Notes: generated by a model from the letters alone, not told the origin. Positions 33,205 to 42,909 are shown, numbered from the stretch's first letter. The stretch is 64,000 nt of DNA from Haloprofundus halobius (GCF_020097835.1 NZ_CP083666.1:372001-436000); one strand, 5' to 3'. Numbers and translations are program-made.

Positions 33205-34596
33205 ATGATAAGCGTCGTCGGCGGCGGCATCGCCGGACTCGCCTGCGCGTATCGCCTCCAACAGCACGGTCACGACGTGCGCGTGTTCGAGGCGACCGAT
33301 GAGGTCGGCGGACTCGCGGCCGTCTACGAGACGAAGGGCGACCCCATCGAGAAGTTCTACCACCACCTCTCGAAGTCCGAGGAGACCATCGTCGAACTCG
33401 CCGAGGAACTCGGCGTCGGCGACAGACTGGAGTGGCTCGTCGGTAAGAACGGCTACTACTTCGACGGCGCGGTGTACCCGATGGACACCCCGTGGGAGAT
33501 TCTCGCGTTCCCACATCTCTCCCTGTACGACAAGTTCCGCCTCACGATGCTCACACAGGAGATAGACGTCCGCGAGGGGAGACCGAAGTTCGACACCTAC
33601 GAGAATCTCGAAGCGTTCGAGCACGTTCCGCTCAAGGACTTTATCGTCGACCACACGACCCAGAACGTCTACGACAACTTCTTCGAACCGCTGCTCGACG
33701 CGAAGTTCGGCAGTCGGAAAGACGACGTGAGCGCGGCGTGGCTGCTCGGCCGCGTCAAGTTCCGCGGCGAACGCGACCTGCTGCGCGGCGAGATTCTCGG
33801 CTACTTCCGGGGCGGGTTCGCCCCGTTCGTCGACGCGCTCGCCGACGCCGTCGGACGCGAGAATATCGTCACGAACGCGCGTGTGACGGGACTGGAGATG
33901 GGCGACGACGGCGTGGAGTCGATAACGGTCGAGCGGGACGGCTCCGCGGCCGCCGCCGCGGACGGCGGTGCCGCGGCCGAGTCGATCTCGGAGACTCCCG
34001 AAACCGACACGACCGCGACGACGTACGAGACCGACGCCGTCGTCTGCGCGACGATGCCAAACGTCTTAGAGGACCTCACCGGCTACCAGTGCGAGATCGA
34101 CTTCCAGGGCGCGGTCTGCGCGGTACTGACGATGGACGAGCAACTCACCGACACGTACTGGCTCAACGTCGCCCACGATGCGCCGTTCGGTGCGCTCATC
34201 GAGCACACGAACTTCGTCCCGCCGGAGCGCTACGGCGGCGACCACCTCATGTACGTCGCCAGTTACATCCAGGATTACGAGGAGGAGCTCTGGCAGCTGT
34301 CCGACGCGGAGGTCGAGGAGACGTGGCTCTCGGAGTTGGAGACGATGTTCCCGAACTTCCACCGCCGCCTCGTCAGCGAGTTCCGCCTCGCGCGCAACCC
34401 CCGCGCCGCCCCCGTCTACGAGCGCGGCTACCGCGACATGGTCGTCCCCTACGACCTCGGCGACGACATCGGCGAAGGAGTCTACTACGCGGGGATGGCG
34501 AGCGCCGCGCAGTACCCCGAACGCAGCCTCAACGGCGGTATCGTGGCGGGCTACGAGTGCGCCGACAGAATCGAGAGAAAGGGCCGAGCGGACTGA
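33205..34596 (+). CDS. FAD-dependent oxidoreductase of the amine oxidase/protoporphyrinogen oxidase type
   Basis: The 463-residue protein starts directly with the dinucleotide-binding motif ISVVGGGIAGLACAYRLQQ and FEATDEVGGLAAVYETKGD, the FAD signature of this superfamily. EKFYHHLSKSEE and GYYFDGAVYPMDTPWE follow, which resemble UDP-galactopyranose mutase/protoporphyrinogen oxidase-like enzymes found near glycan genes. The C-terminal FAD motif is VYYAGMASAAQYPERSLNGG. Residues 245-275 are an Ala/Glu/Thr-rich loop. The substrate is not known; the adjacent membrane glycosyltransferase-like gene hints at lipid-linked sugar chemistry. Confidence 0.82.
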   Translation: MISVVGGGIAGLACAYRLQQHGHDVRVFEATDEVGGLAAVYETKGDPIEKFYHHLSKSEETIVELAEELGVGDRLEWLVGKNGYYFDGAVYPMDTPWEILAFPHLSLYDKFRLTMLTQEIDVREGRPKFDTYENLEAFEHVPLKDFIVDHTTQNVYDNFFEPLLDAKFGSRKDDVSAAWLLGRVKFRGERDLLRGEILGYFRGGFAPFVDALADAVGRENIVTNARVTGLEMGDDGVESITVERDGSAAAAADGGAAAESISETPETDTTATTYETDAVVCATMPNVLEDLTGYQCEIDFQGAVCAVLTMDEQLTDTYWLNVAHDAPFGALIEHTNFVPPERYGGDHLMYVASYIQDYEEELWQLSDAEVEETWLSELETMFPNFHRRLVSEFRLARNPRAAPVYERGYRDMVVPYDLGDDIGEGVYYAGMASAAQYPERSLNGGIVAGYECADRIERKGRAD

Positions 34597-34721
34597 GCGG
34601 ACGCGACCGCCGGTCGCCGTGACGCGCCGCCCGCTTCGATGGTACTCGTCCTCGTTCGCCCTTAGCGCACCTTCTCGCTCCCCCTCGCGCCCGTCTCCGA
34701 CCCCTCAGCGACGCCGGTCGG

Positions 34722-36398
34722 TCAGTCGACGACCTCGAACACCATCGCCCCGCGGTTCTCGTAGACGAGGTCGTACCGGCCGGAGTCCACCAGTTCCTGC
34801 CGCATCTGCGAGGACTGGAAACTCTCCATCCCGCGGACGGAGTACTCGCCCTTCGGGACGTACAGGTACTCCGGCGCCGTCCCCGATTCGGTGAGATACT
34901 TCGTGATACAGGCCTCCGTCCGACACGTCGACAGGCGGTTGAACAGGCCGAGTTGCTGTTCGTACTGCGCCTGCCCGCGCCACTCCACCCCCCACGGCCC
35001 GACGAGAATCGTCCGGTCGGTGTACAGCGGGAACCACTCGGCGGCGTCGCCGACGACGACGAAGGTGGCGTCGGGTTCGGTGTTCTCGTCGACCCACTCC
35101 ATCGTCTCCACGTCCGACCCGTTGATGAACGCCGGTTGGGAGGTGCTCCCGGCGTGGGAGTTGAGATGTCCACCCGCGTAGAACACCGAGACGCTCATCC
35201 CGAGAATCGCCACGAGGAAGATCGTCGCCAGTTCGGCCCGACGGCGTCGCTGCGGAGAGATCGAGAGGCGACGGTACGTGAGTCGGAGCACGTCGAAGAT
35301 GACGACGGCGGCCATCAGCGGACCGAGCGTGAAGACGAACCGCGGCTTCGAGACGAGGACGATACAGACCGCGAACCAGCCGGGGAGGAAGAACTCCCGC
35401 CGCCACGCGAGGTAGATGCCCGAGAGGATATACAGCGCGAAGAACGCCGAGGTGATCATCATCCCGGACGACTGGAGATTGAAAAGTCCCGGCCGAATGG
35501 AGAACAGCACCGCCGGTGGGTTGAACGACGCCGAGCCGGGGACGAACGTCGGTATCAGCTGGAACAGCTGCTTGCCGATACCGCCGTGGGTCCCCGCAGC
35601 GCCGGCGAAGATACCGACGCCGTGATAGGAGATGATTGTCAGCCACCACGGCGAGGCGAGCGCGATGCCGCCGACGGCGACGGCCGCGCCTTCGAGCAGG
35701 CCCGTGAGGCTCCGATCGAAGTAGACGAACAGCCAGATGTACGACACGCCGAAGAACGCCGTGTATACCGGGTGTGTCAGTATCGTCAGTCCGAACAGGA
35801 CCACCGACGGCCAGAGCCACCGTCGGTCGCGCGTCGTGAACAGCTTCAGCCCGGTGTAGAGGCCGGTGTAGAGCCACACCGCGCCGAGCGAACGGACGAA
35901 CCCTCCGCCCGAGATGTGCCACTGGAGAATCGGCGGTCCGACGGCGACGAGGATAGCCGCCAGTCCGGCCTGTCGCTCCGACCGCAGCAGTTCGCGAGCG
36001 AGCAGGTAGAACGGCACGAGATAGACGACGGTCAGGAAGCCGGGGAGGTACCGGCTTATCGTCAGAAACGAGAGGCCGAACGCGTCGTGTAGCACCGCTG
36101 CGAGGTAGAACCCCAGCGGCGGATAGGCGAAGGGGATGCCCTCGGGTGTGTAGTGGGGGATGACCGCCGGGAGCGCGTACCCCTCGCGGATGATATGCTC
36201 GGCCATGTAGAGGAACAGACCCGCACCGAACGCGGGATACGGGTGGGTGACGACGTACGCGGTGTACGTCGCGAGCGCGACGATCAACGCGGGCGTGAGC
36301 CAGACGAACTCGCCGGCGAAGGCCTCGATTCGACCGAGTCTCGACTCCTGTCGTCGTCTCACGCCGTCCGTGTTCGTCAGTTTTCGTGGGTCCATCAT
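34722..36398 (-). CDS. Multispan GT-C-type glycosyltransferase-like membrane protein
   Basis: The 558-residue protein has about eleven to thirteen membrane spans in residues 30-395 and an extracytoplasmic C-terminal domain of about 160 residues. Features of GT-C-fold transferases are the acidic/aromatic first loop after span 1 (HPYPAFGAGLFLYMAEHI), FAYPPLGFYLAAVL and AILVAVGPPILQWHI. The C-terminal part has GSDVETMEWVDENTEPDATF, VVGDAAEWFPLYTDR and the cysteine pair CRTEAC. These enzymes move sugars from lipid carriers at the outer face of the membrane. It begins six bases after the upstream sulfotransferase-like gene, so they form one operon. Confidence 0.65.
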   Translation of the reverse strand: MMDPRKLTNTDGVRRRQESRLGRIEAFAGEFVWLTPALIVALATYTAYVVTHPYPAFGAGLFLYMAEHIIREGYALPAVIPHYTPEGIPFAYPPLGFYLAAVLHDAFGLSFLTISRYLPGFLTVVYLVPFYLLARELLRSERQAGLAAILVAVGPPILQWHISGGGFVRSLGAVWLYTGLYTGLKLFTTRDRRWLWPSVVLFGLTILTHPVYTAFFGVSYIWLFVYFDRSLTGLLEGAAVAVGGIALASPWWLTIISYHGVGIFAGAAGTHGGIGKQLFQLIPTFVPGSASFNPPAVLFSIRPGLFNLQSSGMMITSAFFALYILSGIYLAWRREFFLPGWFAVCIVLVSKPRFVFTLGPLMAAVVIFDVLRLTYRRLSISPQRRRRAELATIFLVAILGMSVSVFYAGGHLNSHAGSTSQPAFINGSDVETMEWVDENTEPDATFVVVGDAAEWFPLYTDRTILVGPWGVEWRGQAQYEQQLGLFNRLSTCRTEACITKYLTESGTAPEYLYVPKGEYSVRGMESFQSSQMRQELVDSGRYDLVYENRGAMVFEVVD

Positions 36399-36404
36399 CG
36401 AGGA

Positions 36405-37781
36405 TCACTTTCTCCGGAGTCGTGCGGGGGGTTGCAGGCGGAGCCGATACGGCGACCAGCGCCACTCGAGCGCGGCCCACGTGACGCCGCCGCCCACGAG
36501 CGCGAGTAGTGCGACGCCTTCGAGCGGCCCCATCCATCCGGGGACGAGGTAGACGATTCCATTGACGACCGACCCCGGAACGACGCCGCGGACCGTGAGC
36601 CACGCGCTCGTCAGTATCGTCCGGTCCTCGCTCGCGGCGTCGTCGGCGGTTCGCGACGGCAGTCCGAGGCTCGCGGCGCTCTCGCCGCCTTCGGATTCGT
36701 CGCCGGTCTCCAGTCGCTCGGACTCGTAGGGGAACGCGACGTTCGTCTGCCAGATGATCTCGCCGTCCCGGTTTATCTCGAAGACGCGGTTACCGTTGGA
36801 GTCGGTGATGAGCGTGTTGCCGTTCGGCAGGCGGTCGGCGTCGCGCGGCCACTGCATCCGCGAGTCCTGCCACACCCACGACTGGTTCCACTCGCCGTCC
36901 TCGCGCTGGTACTCGACGACGCGGTTGTTCTCGGAGTCCGCGACCAAGACGGCCGGACCGCCGCGCTCCTCGGGGATGTAATCGGGGTTGTGCTGCTCGT
37001 AGAGGCTGTCGTACTCGTCCTCCTCGCCGAGCGTCCAGTTCTCCTGCAGTCCCGTCTCTCGGTCCAGGAAGACGACGCGGTCCTGGTTGCGGAGGCTCAC
37101 CATCAGTCGACCGTCGTCGAGCACCTCAACGTCGTTGACGTGCGTCCAGTCGCGGGGGTACTCCCCGCCGCTGTCGAGCGGGAACTCCTGTTGGGCCTCC
37201 CACTCCCACGTCGTCAGCCCCGTCTCCGCGTCGAAGACGAACACCCGGTCGCGGTGGATGTCGGCGACGGCGTACTGCGTCTCGTTGACGCGGTCGACGT
37301 CGTGCCACCGCGTCGAGTGTTTGTGCGGCGTGATGCGCGAGTAGAGACGCTCGGTCTCGCCGGTCGAGAGATTCGCCCGCTCGACGACGTTCCGAGTGCA
37401 GACGGTCGTCGCCGAACACTCCTCGCCGCTGAGATGCATCGACGCGGTGTACAGCACCGTGTGCTCGCCCTCGGGACTCGGGTCGACGTCCCAGTACCGG
37501 TTGTAGGTGTCGTTGTAGAACAACGTCGACCCGTCGGGGTTGAACGCGACCAGTTCGGATTTCGTTCGCGGCGTGTCGCCCTCGTCGGCGAGGACGGCGC
37601 TCGAATCGGTGGCGACGACGGTCGTTCCGTTGGCCGCGGGGACGTCGGTGTTCGTGTCGTCGAGGAACACGTCGGAGGCATCGCCGTCGCCGCCGGAACC
37701 CTGGTGTCCGGCGACGAGCGTCAGCGTCGAGAGCAGAACGACCGCCGCGAGCACGACTCGAAAGACCGTTCGGGACGCCAT
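36405..37781 (-). CDS. Arylsulfotransferase-like (ASST) beta-propeller protein anchored in the membrane
   Basis: The 458-residue protein starts at ATG 37779-37781 with a signal/anchor segment (VLAAVVLLSTLTLVAGHQG). Repeated blade motifs follow: HDVDRVNETQYAVADIHRDR, HVNDVEVLDDGRLMVSLRNQ, AVLVADSENNRVVEY and RLPNGNTLITDSNGNRVFEI. This is the pattern of ASST and NHL-type propellers. Near the C-terminus are one or two spans (GPLEGVALLALVGGGVTWAA) and a short basic tail. Arylsulfate sulfotransferase activity is not certain because the catalytic histidines cannot be placed; a carbohydrate- or protein-binding role is also possible. It is co-transcribed with the GT-C-like gene. Confidence 0.7.
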   Translation of the reverse strand: MASRTVFRVVLAAVVLLSTLTLVAGHQGSGGDGDASDVFLDDTNTDVPAANGTTVVATDSSAVLADEGDTPRTKSELVAFNPDGSTLFYNDTYNRYWDVDPSPEGEHTVLYTASMHLSGEECSATTVCTRNVVERANLSTGETERLYSRITPHKHSTRWHDVDRVNETQYAVADIHRDRVFVFDAETGLTTWEWEAQQEFPLDSGGEYPRDWTHVNDVEVLDDGRLMVSLRNQDRVVFLDRETGLQENWTLGEEDEYDSLYEQHNPDYIPEERGGPAVLVADSENNRVVEYQREDGEWNQSWVWQDSRMQWPRDADRLPNGNTLITDSNGNRVFEINRDGEIIWQTNVAFPYESERLETGDESEGGESAASLGLPSRTADDAASEDRTILTSAWLTVRGVVPGSVVNGIVYLVPGWMGPLEGVALLALVGGGVTWAALEWRWSPYRLRLQPPARLRRK

Positions 37782-38290
37782 CTCAGTATCCGACCCGCCG
37801 GAACCGAGAGCGTTCGGGTGGCCGTGTCGTCTCCGGCCGCGACCGGGGAGAGCGACGAGTGGGGCGTCCGGGGGAGGCGGCGGATGGAGGACGTCGCCCG
37901 AGACGGTCAGCGACGGAAACCTCTCCCGTCGCTCCACAACGTGAACTCATTGGGTCTCCGTTTCGTTCTTCGCCCTAATAATCGTCGCTATCGTTGCCGC
38001 GAGTTTTCTCGCGTTTCACCGTTCCTGACGTCGGCATCCCTCGGGGGAAACTTTCGATTGAGGGGGCGTCGAAAGCCGCTTGACAGCGTCTCTCTCCGGG
38101 GATATCGGAACGGTCGCCCGTAGGACTCCCCTACGGGTGGGAGCGGACGGTTCGGGCGTCGGAGCGACGGCGGCGTGGCGATGTGACGTCGCCGACGGCG
38201 TCGTGGCGGTGCGACGTCGACGACGACGGCGGCAGGATTCGCCGAGTCCGTCGGAGTCGCCACGACGCGGAAACGTCGCGTTGAACAACG
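37782..38290. other. 509-bp gap with one hairpin and no supported gene
   Basis: The region holds an 8-bp hairpin, CCCGTAGG-ACTCC-CCTACGGG, at 38117-38137, and an AT-rich CCTAATAATCG near 37974. Open frames on both strands are short, Arg/Pro-rich and unlike real haloarchaeal proteins. It contains the promoter of the ASST-like gene and the 3' end of the ABC exporter operon. Confidence 0.45.
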
Positions 38291-39547
38291 TTACTCGTGT
38301 CTAAGTGCATCTATCGGGTCGACCGTCGAGGCGCTCCAGGCGGGGTAGAGTCCGGCGACCACGCCGACGAGCGGACCGACGACGACGGCGACGACGAACC
38401 AGAGGGGGCGTATCCGGAGCGGGAGATCGATGAACACCGTCGCGGCGTAGCCCCCGCTGATGCCGACGAGCGCGCCGAACACCGAGCCGAACAACCCCAA
38501 GAGGATCGCCTCCAGGAGGAACAGCTGCATGATGTCGCGGCGCTTCGCGCCGACGGCTTTCATGATGCCGATCTCGCGAGTCCGCTCGGTGACGCTGACG
38601 AGCATGATGTTGGCGATGCCGATGGCGCCCACGACGAGCGAGATGACCGCGATACCGGTAATGTAGGCGGTGAACGTGCTACTCACCTGCCGAATCTGGT
38701 CGACGAGCTGGTCGTACGTCGTCACCTCGAACTGGTAGCCCTCGGCTTTGAGCACCCGCGCGTCGGACTCCTCGGTGAGATACGAGATGATGCGCCCCTG
38801 GACCGCCTCGATCTCCTGGATACCCTCGGCACTGACCAACACCTGCGAGTACACCCGCTGTTGTTGCTGCGTCGTCGGGCTCACGACGGTTCGCTCGTAG
38901 AACGGACTCGTCGGCGCGTAGATGCTCGGGCGCGCGCTTCCGGTGAGCGCACCGGCACCGTCCTGAGAGCCCTCGGCGATGCCGACGACGGTGACGTTTA
39001 TCGGCTGCCCGTTCGCCGCCCGCGCGAGCGTGATGTTGTCGCCGACGGTGACGTTCTGGGCGAACATCTGCGCCGCCGGTCGGTTCAACACGACTTCGCG
39101 CTCGCCGGGGCGGAACTCCCTCCCCTCGACGATTCGCTGGCCCTTCAGCTCGAAGTACTGCGGCCTCGTCACCGTCACCCACTGCCTCCCGACCGAGTCG
39201 TTCTGATACCGCACCTGTGACGTCGCGATGCCGCCTACCGGGACGGCGTCTCTGACGCCGTCTATCTCCTGAATTTGGCTCACGTCGTGCTGGGTGAACA
39301 CCGACTGCCCCCCCTGGCCGAGTTGCGGGATCTCGCTTTGCGTCTGCGAGGACGCCGAGACGTACATCACGTCCTGGTTGTCGCCGGCGATGGTGTTGAC
39401 GATGTCCGCCTGCAGACTCGCTCCCAGCGTGACGAACGCGATGACGGCGGCGACGCCGATGATGACGCCGAGCGTCGTCAGCGTCGAGCGGAGCTTGTGG
39501 CCGACGATGCTCCGCCAGCTCATCCGGAGGCTCTCTAAGAGGTCCAC
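38291..39547 (-). CDS. MacB-like ABC transporter permease
   Basis: The 418-residue protein has the MacB layout: span 1 (HKLRSTLTTLGVIIGVAAVI), a long outer domain (residues 45-285) with MacB_PCD-type strands, then three spans (ITGIAVISLVVGAIGIANIM, LLEAILLGLFGSVFGALVGI and WFVVAVVVGPLVGVVAGLYP). The coupling sequence RTREIGIMKAVGAKRRDIM is diagnostic, and the end PIDALRHE is typical. Such exporters export lipids, peptides or drugs by mechanotransmission and do not form a channel. It overlaps the end of the ATPase gene by 13 bases. Confidence 0.9.
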   Translation of the reverse strand: MDLLESLRMSWRSIVGHKLRSTLTTLGVIIGVAAVIAFVTLGASLQADIVNTIAGDNQDVMYVSASSQTQSEIPQLGQGGQSVFTQHDVSQIQEIDGVRDAVPVGGIATSQVRYQNDSVGRQWVTVTRPQYFELKGQRIVEGREFRPGEREVVLNRPAAQMFAQNVTVGDNITLARAANGQPINVTVVGIAEGSQDGAGALTGSARPSIYAPTSPFYERTVVSPTTQQQQRVYSQVLVSAEGIQEIEAVQGRIISYLTEESDARVLKAEGYQFEVTTYDQLVDQIRQVSSTFTAYITGIAVISLVVGAIGIANIMLVSVTERTREIGIMKAVGAKRRDIMQLFLLEAILLGLFGSVFGALVGISGGYAATVFIDLPLRIRPLWFVVAVVVGPLVGVVAGLYPAWSASTVDPIDALRHE

Positions 39548-40338
39548 GCTTCACCCTCCGGCGTCTCTTCTCCCGGGTTCTGGACGCGCTCGCCCTCGTC
39601 GACGGTCGGCACACGGCGCTTCTCGCCGAGCTCTTCGACGCGCTCGATCTCGCCGTCGAGGACGTGGACGATGCGTTCGGCGTGCTCGGCGATGTCGCGC
39701 TCGTGTGTCACCATCAGAATCGTGTTGCCCCGCTGGTAGAGACTCTCGAACAGGTTCATTATCTGTCGACTCGTCTCGCTGTCGAGGCTCCCGGTCGGCT
39801 CGTCGGCGAGGATTATCGCGGGGTCGTTGACGAGCGCGCGGGCGACGGCGACGCGTTGGCGCTGCCCGCCCGACAGCTCGGTCGGCTTGTGGTCGACCCG
39901 ACCTTCGAGCCCGACGTCCGCCAGAAGCGACTCGGCCCGTTCGGTCCGCTCCTCGCGAGAGACATCGCGAAACGACAGCGGCATCGCGACGTTCTCCAGC
40001 GCCGTCAGTCGCGGCATCAGGTTGAACGTCTGGAAGACGAACCCGATCTTCTCGCCGCGGACTCGCGCTCGCTCGGAGTCGGAGAGTTTCGAGATGTTCG
40101 TCCCGTCGATGTATATCTCGCCCGCCGTTGGCGTGTCCAGACAGCCGATGAGGTTGAGAAGCGTGCTCTTGCCCGAGCCGCTCGGTCCCATGATAGCGGT
40201 GTACGACCCTCGCGGTACGTCCAGCGAGACGTCGTGGAGCACCGGCACCGGTTCGCCGAGTTCGTACACTTTGTACACCCCCGATAGTGACACGACGGCG
40301 TTGTCGTCCGTTCTCTCGCCGTCGGTGTGCGCGTCCAT
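39535..40338 (-). CDS. MacB/LolD-like ABC transporter ATP-binding protein
   Basis: The 267-residue protein starts at ATG 40336-40338 and is an LolD/MacB-type ATPase: Walker A GPSGSGKST, FVFQTFNLMPRLTALENV as Q-loop, signature LSGGQRQR, Walker B AIILADEPTGSLDS and VTHERDIAEHAERI. The last 40 residues are acidic and polar. Its partner permease starts inside its last codons, so translation is coupled. There is no membrane-fusion protein, as usual in archaea. Confidence 0.93.
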   Translation of the reverse strand: MDAHTDGERTDDNAVVSLSGVYKVYELGEPVPVLHDVSLDVPRGSYTAIMGPSGSGKSTLLNLIGCLDTPTAGEIYIDGTNISKLSDSERARVRGEKIGFVFQTFNLMPRLTALENVAMPLSFRDVSREERTERAESLLADVGLEGRVDHKPTELSGGQRQRVAVARALVNDPAIILADEPTGSLDSETSRQIMNLFESLYQRGNTILMVTHERDIAEHAERIVHVLDGEIERVEELGEKRRVPTVDEGERVQNPGEETPEGEAWTS

Positions 40339-40471
40339 ACACGCTAAACGAGGGTAGGGCACAAAAGATGTAGTGGCTGTCGCGTCTCGATACCGGAGGC
40401 GTTCGACGGGTAACGCTTCACTATCGCTGATAATCGACGGCCAGAAACGTCCTTTCCGAACGACTGTTCGC

Positions 40472-41071
40472 CTACGCGTGTTCGTCTTCCTCGTCGAGGT
40501 CTTGCATCCCCGGCGCCGCGCGCACGTCCACGTCCTCGGGTTCCGCCTGTCCGCCGACTTGGAGTTCGCCGTCGTCGCCTTCGACGTACACGTCGTCGGC
40601 GAAGCCGCCCTCGGCGTGCGGATGCTCGGGGTCGTCGAGTCTCTCGGGCGTCGACGGCGCGTCGGGAATCTCGCGCGTCCGGAACTCGCCCAGCGGGTCG
40701 GCGATGGTGATGTCGTAGCGCCGGAAGAACTCCTCGTAGCGCTCGTAGTGGGCTTCGAGTTCGTCGGCGGGGAACTCCATCATCTCGGTCCAGCCGTGGT
40801 TGTAGAAGTCGAAGTTCGCCTGGACGTGTGTGATCTCGCGCGCCTCGGCCTCCGGGAACCCGGCGTCGAGCGCGGCGACGTACGTGTCGAACGTGCACTC
40901 GAAGAACGCCGCCATGTGCGGTTCACGCTCCTCGCGGCGACCTTCTTCGGCCTTCTTCCCGAAGATGTTCACGTGGAGGTCGACGAGTTTCCGGGTGGCG
41001 ATGTCACCGACCACCGGCATCGTGAGCGCTTGCTTGGCGGCGAAATGTCGAACGTTCTGGCGGAGTTTCAT
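40472..41071 (-). CDS. DUF6149-like haloarchaeal protein
   Basis: The 199-residue protein starts MKLRQNVRHFAAKQALTMP and has a helical conserved part to about residue 125 (FFECTFDTYVAALDAGFPEA, ANFDFYNHGWTEMMEFPADE), then a disordered acidic tail ending in DLDEEDEHA. I recall such proteins as DUF6149; the function is unknown. It stands alone between two unrelated operons; its promoter would be in the 245-base gap before the next, divergent gene. Confidence 0.55.
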   Translation of the reverse strand: MKLRQNVRHFAAKQALTMPVVGDIATRKLVDLHVNIFGKKAEEGRREEREPHMAAFFECTFDTYVAALDAGFPEAEAREITHVQANFDFYNHGWTEMMEFPADELEAHYERYEEFFRRYDITIADPLGEFRTREIPDAPSTPERLDDPEHPHAEGGFADDVYVEGDDGELQVGGQAEPEDVDVRAAPGMQDLDEEDEHA

Positions 41072-41288
41072 AGACGGTCGTTAGAACCGGGTGAACTTCA
41101 ACCATGCGCGCGAGTCGCGTTCGCGAACGGCCTACGGTCGCCACTCGGCCCCTCCCGCGCGCGTCTCGACCACGGCGGTCCGCGAGCACGGGCCGTCGTC
41201 GCCGACGCCCACCCGACGGAGCACGGTCGAGGGTCTGCGAGCGTCTCCCGCGCGTCGCGGGGCGAGGATACTCGGGATAGCAACCCAC

Positions 41289-41296
41289 ATTAACCC
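41289..41296 (+). promoter_or_regulatory. TATA-type box of the flavoprotein oxidoreductase gene
   Basis: ATTAACCC lies 21-28 bases before ATG 41317, consistent with leaderless transcription. Confidence 0.4.
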
Positions 41297-41316
41297 CCGT
41301 TACGAACTTCCCTCAC

Positions 41317-42555
41317 ATGACCGAATCGTACGTGATCATCGGCGACGGTATCGCGGGGAGCTCCGCGGCGGAGACGCTCCGTGAGGAGGCACCGGACGCC
41401 GAAGTCACCGTTATCACGGACGAGGGTGAATCCCTCTACAATCGGATTCTCATCAAAGAGTTCGCGAAAGGTAAACTGCCGGAAGCGCCCATCTCGATCC
41501 ACGACGAGTCCTGGTACGACGAGCGCAACATCGACCTGCGCCTCAACACGCTCGTCAAGCACATCGACCCCGACGCCCACGAGATAACGACCCACGAGGA
41601 CGAGACGCTGGCGTACGAGAAACTGCTCGTCGCCACCGGCGGGACGCCGACACAACTGCCGGTCGACAACTCCGACGCGGAGGGAATCCACCACTTCTGG
41701 ACGTTCCAGGACGCCCGCCGCATCCGCGAGTCCGCCGACGCGGGCGAGAACGCGGTCATCGTCGGTGCCGGTCTCCTGGGTATCGACCTCGCGGCCATCT
41801 GTGGCGCACAGGGCGTCTCCGCGAAGTACCTGATGCGCGGTAACGCCTGGTGGCGCTACGCGCTCTCGGAGCAGGGCGCCGAAATCATGCACGAGGCCAT
41901 GCGTGACGTCGGCGTCGACCCCGTCTTCGACAGCGGCGTCGACCACTTCGAGGTCGACGACGACGGCCACGTCACGGGCGCTGTCGACCCGAACGGCGAC
42001 CACTACGACTGCGACTGGGCGGGCGTCGCCATCGGTCTCAATTTCAACACCGAAATCCTCCAAGGAACGGGCGTCAAACAGGACGGCGGCGTCGTCGTCG
42101 ACCAGTACATGCAGTCGAGCGTCGACGACATCTACGCGGCGGGCGACCTGACACGCTTCTACGACACCATCCTCGGCGAGTACGCCCAGAACGGCTCGTG
42201 GGGCAGCGCGCGCGAACAAGGCTCTATCGCGGGCTACAACATGGTCCACGGCGAGGAGAAGGAGTTCCGCTGGGTCTCGTCGTACTCCATCACCCACTTC
42301 GACTTCCCGTTCCTCTCGTTCGGCCACCCGACCATCGGCGACGAAGAGGCAGAGCGAAAATACTCCGACACCGAGTGGCGGCGCATCGCGTTCAAGGACG
42401 GCAAAGTCGTCGGCGGGGTCCTCATCGGCGACCTCTCCGCGCAGAGCGCGCTGAAGAAACTGATGCGCGAAGAGCGCGTCGTCGCCGACCAGGCCGAGGT
42501 TCTCCTCGAAAAGCAGATCGACCTCGACGACCTCGCGGCGACCCAAGAGCAGTAA
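41317..42555 (+). CDS. Pyridine nucleotide-disulfide oxidoreductase family flavoprotein
   Basis: The 412-residue protein has the FAD motif YVIIGDGIAGSSAAETLREE at its start, the NAD(P)H motif VIVGAGLLGIDLAAICGAQG in the middle and the second FAD motif DIYAAGDLTRFYDT. This two-nucleotide layout is shared by nitrite reductase-type, rubredoxin-type and ferredoxin-type reductases. No redox-active CxxC is present, so it is not a classic disulfide reductase. The C-terminal region (VSSYSITHFDFPFLSFGHP) resembles the dimerisation domain of NADH:rubredoxin reductase/assimilatory-type proteins. The electron acceptor is unknown. Confidence 0.85.
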   Translation: MTESYVIIGDGIAGSSAAETLREEAPDAEVTVITDEGESLYNRILIKEFAKGKLPEAPISIHDESWYDERNIDLRLNTLVKHIDPDAHEITTHEDETLAYEKLLVATGGTPTQLPVDNSDAEGIHHFWTFQDARRIRESADAGENAVIVGAGLLGIDLAAICGAQGVSAKYLMRGNAWWRYALSEQGAEIMHEAMRDVGVDPVFDSGVDHFEVDDDGHVTGAVDPNGDHYDCDWAGVAIGLNFNTEILQGTGVKQDGGVVVDQYMQSSVDDIYAAGDLTRFYDTILGEYAQNGSWGSAREQGSIAGYNMVHGEEKEFRWVSSYSITHFDFPFLSFGHPTIGDEEAERKYSDTEWRRIAFKDGKVVGGVLIGDLSAQSALKKLMREERVVADQAEVLLEKQIDLDDLAATQEQ

Positions 42556-42642
42556 CCCGCCGCCTCTCGTCGGCTCTCTCCGTCTTTCGCAATCGGTAGC
42601 GCTGCCAAAAGATTCATACTCATCTATGCTAATAGTTGGCGC

Positions 42643-42852
42643 ATGGCACAGTCGACGAACAGGACGGTCGCCGCGACACGAACGGATACCGTTCCGGCAG
42701 GTGCGCGCGTGCGTCACTTCGACGAGTTAGACGAGAGCGCACAGCAACTCGTCCTCGAAGCAGCGAACGGGCAGCTCACGAACACCGCCTCCGTCTCCGG
42801 GCTTCGGAGCGGAGACATCGTCGTTTTCACCGACTACTACCGCGTCCACTGA
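42643..42852 (+). CDS. Small conserved haloarchaeal protein
   Basis: The 69-residue protein has a conserved core VRHFDELDESAQQLVLEAAN and SGLRSGDIVVFTDYYRVH, a helix followed by two strands. I have seen this pattern in small haloarchaeal proteins without known function. AT-rich DNA (TTCATACTCATCTATGCTAA) lies 15-35 bases upstream of the ATG and can supply the promoter. Confidence 0.5.
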   Translation: MAQSTNRTVAATRTDTVPAGARVRHFDELDESAQQLVLEAANGQLTNTASVSGLRSGDIVVFTDYYRVH

Positions 42853-42909
42853 ACGAGCGCCGCCGGACGGACCGAAGCCGTTTTCGGCCGACGGCGACGA
42901 CAGGAAGGT

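Noticed and set aside
34705-36603. A 632-codon frame overlapping the GT-C-like gene on the same strand
   Set aside because: It is a shifted frame with an Arg-rich product. The GT-C-like frame has regular membrane spans and a credible start.
37988-38304. Two small opposite open frames in the gap before the ABC exporter genes
   Set aside because: Both products are Arg/Pro/Val-rich translations of GC-rich DNA without start signals or conserved pattern.
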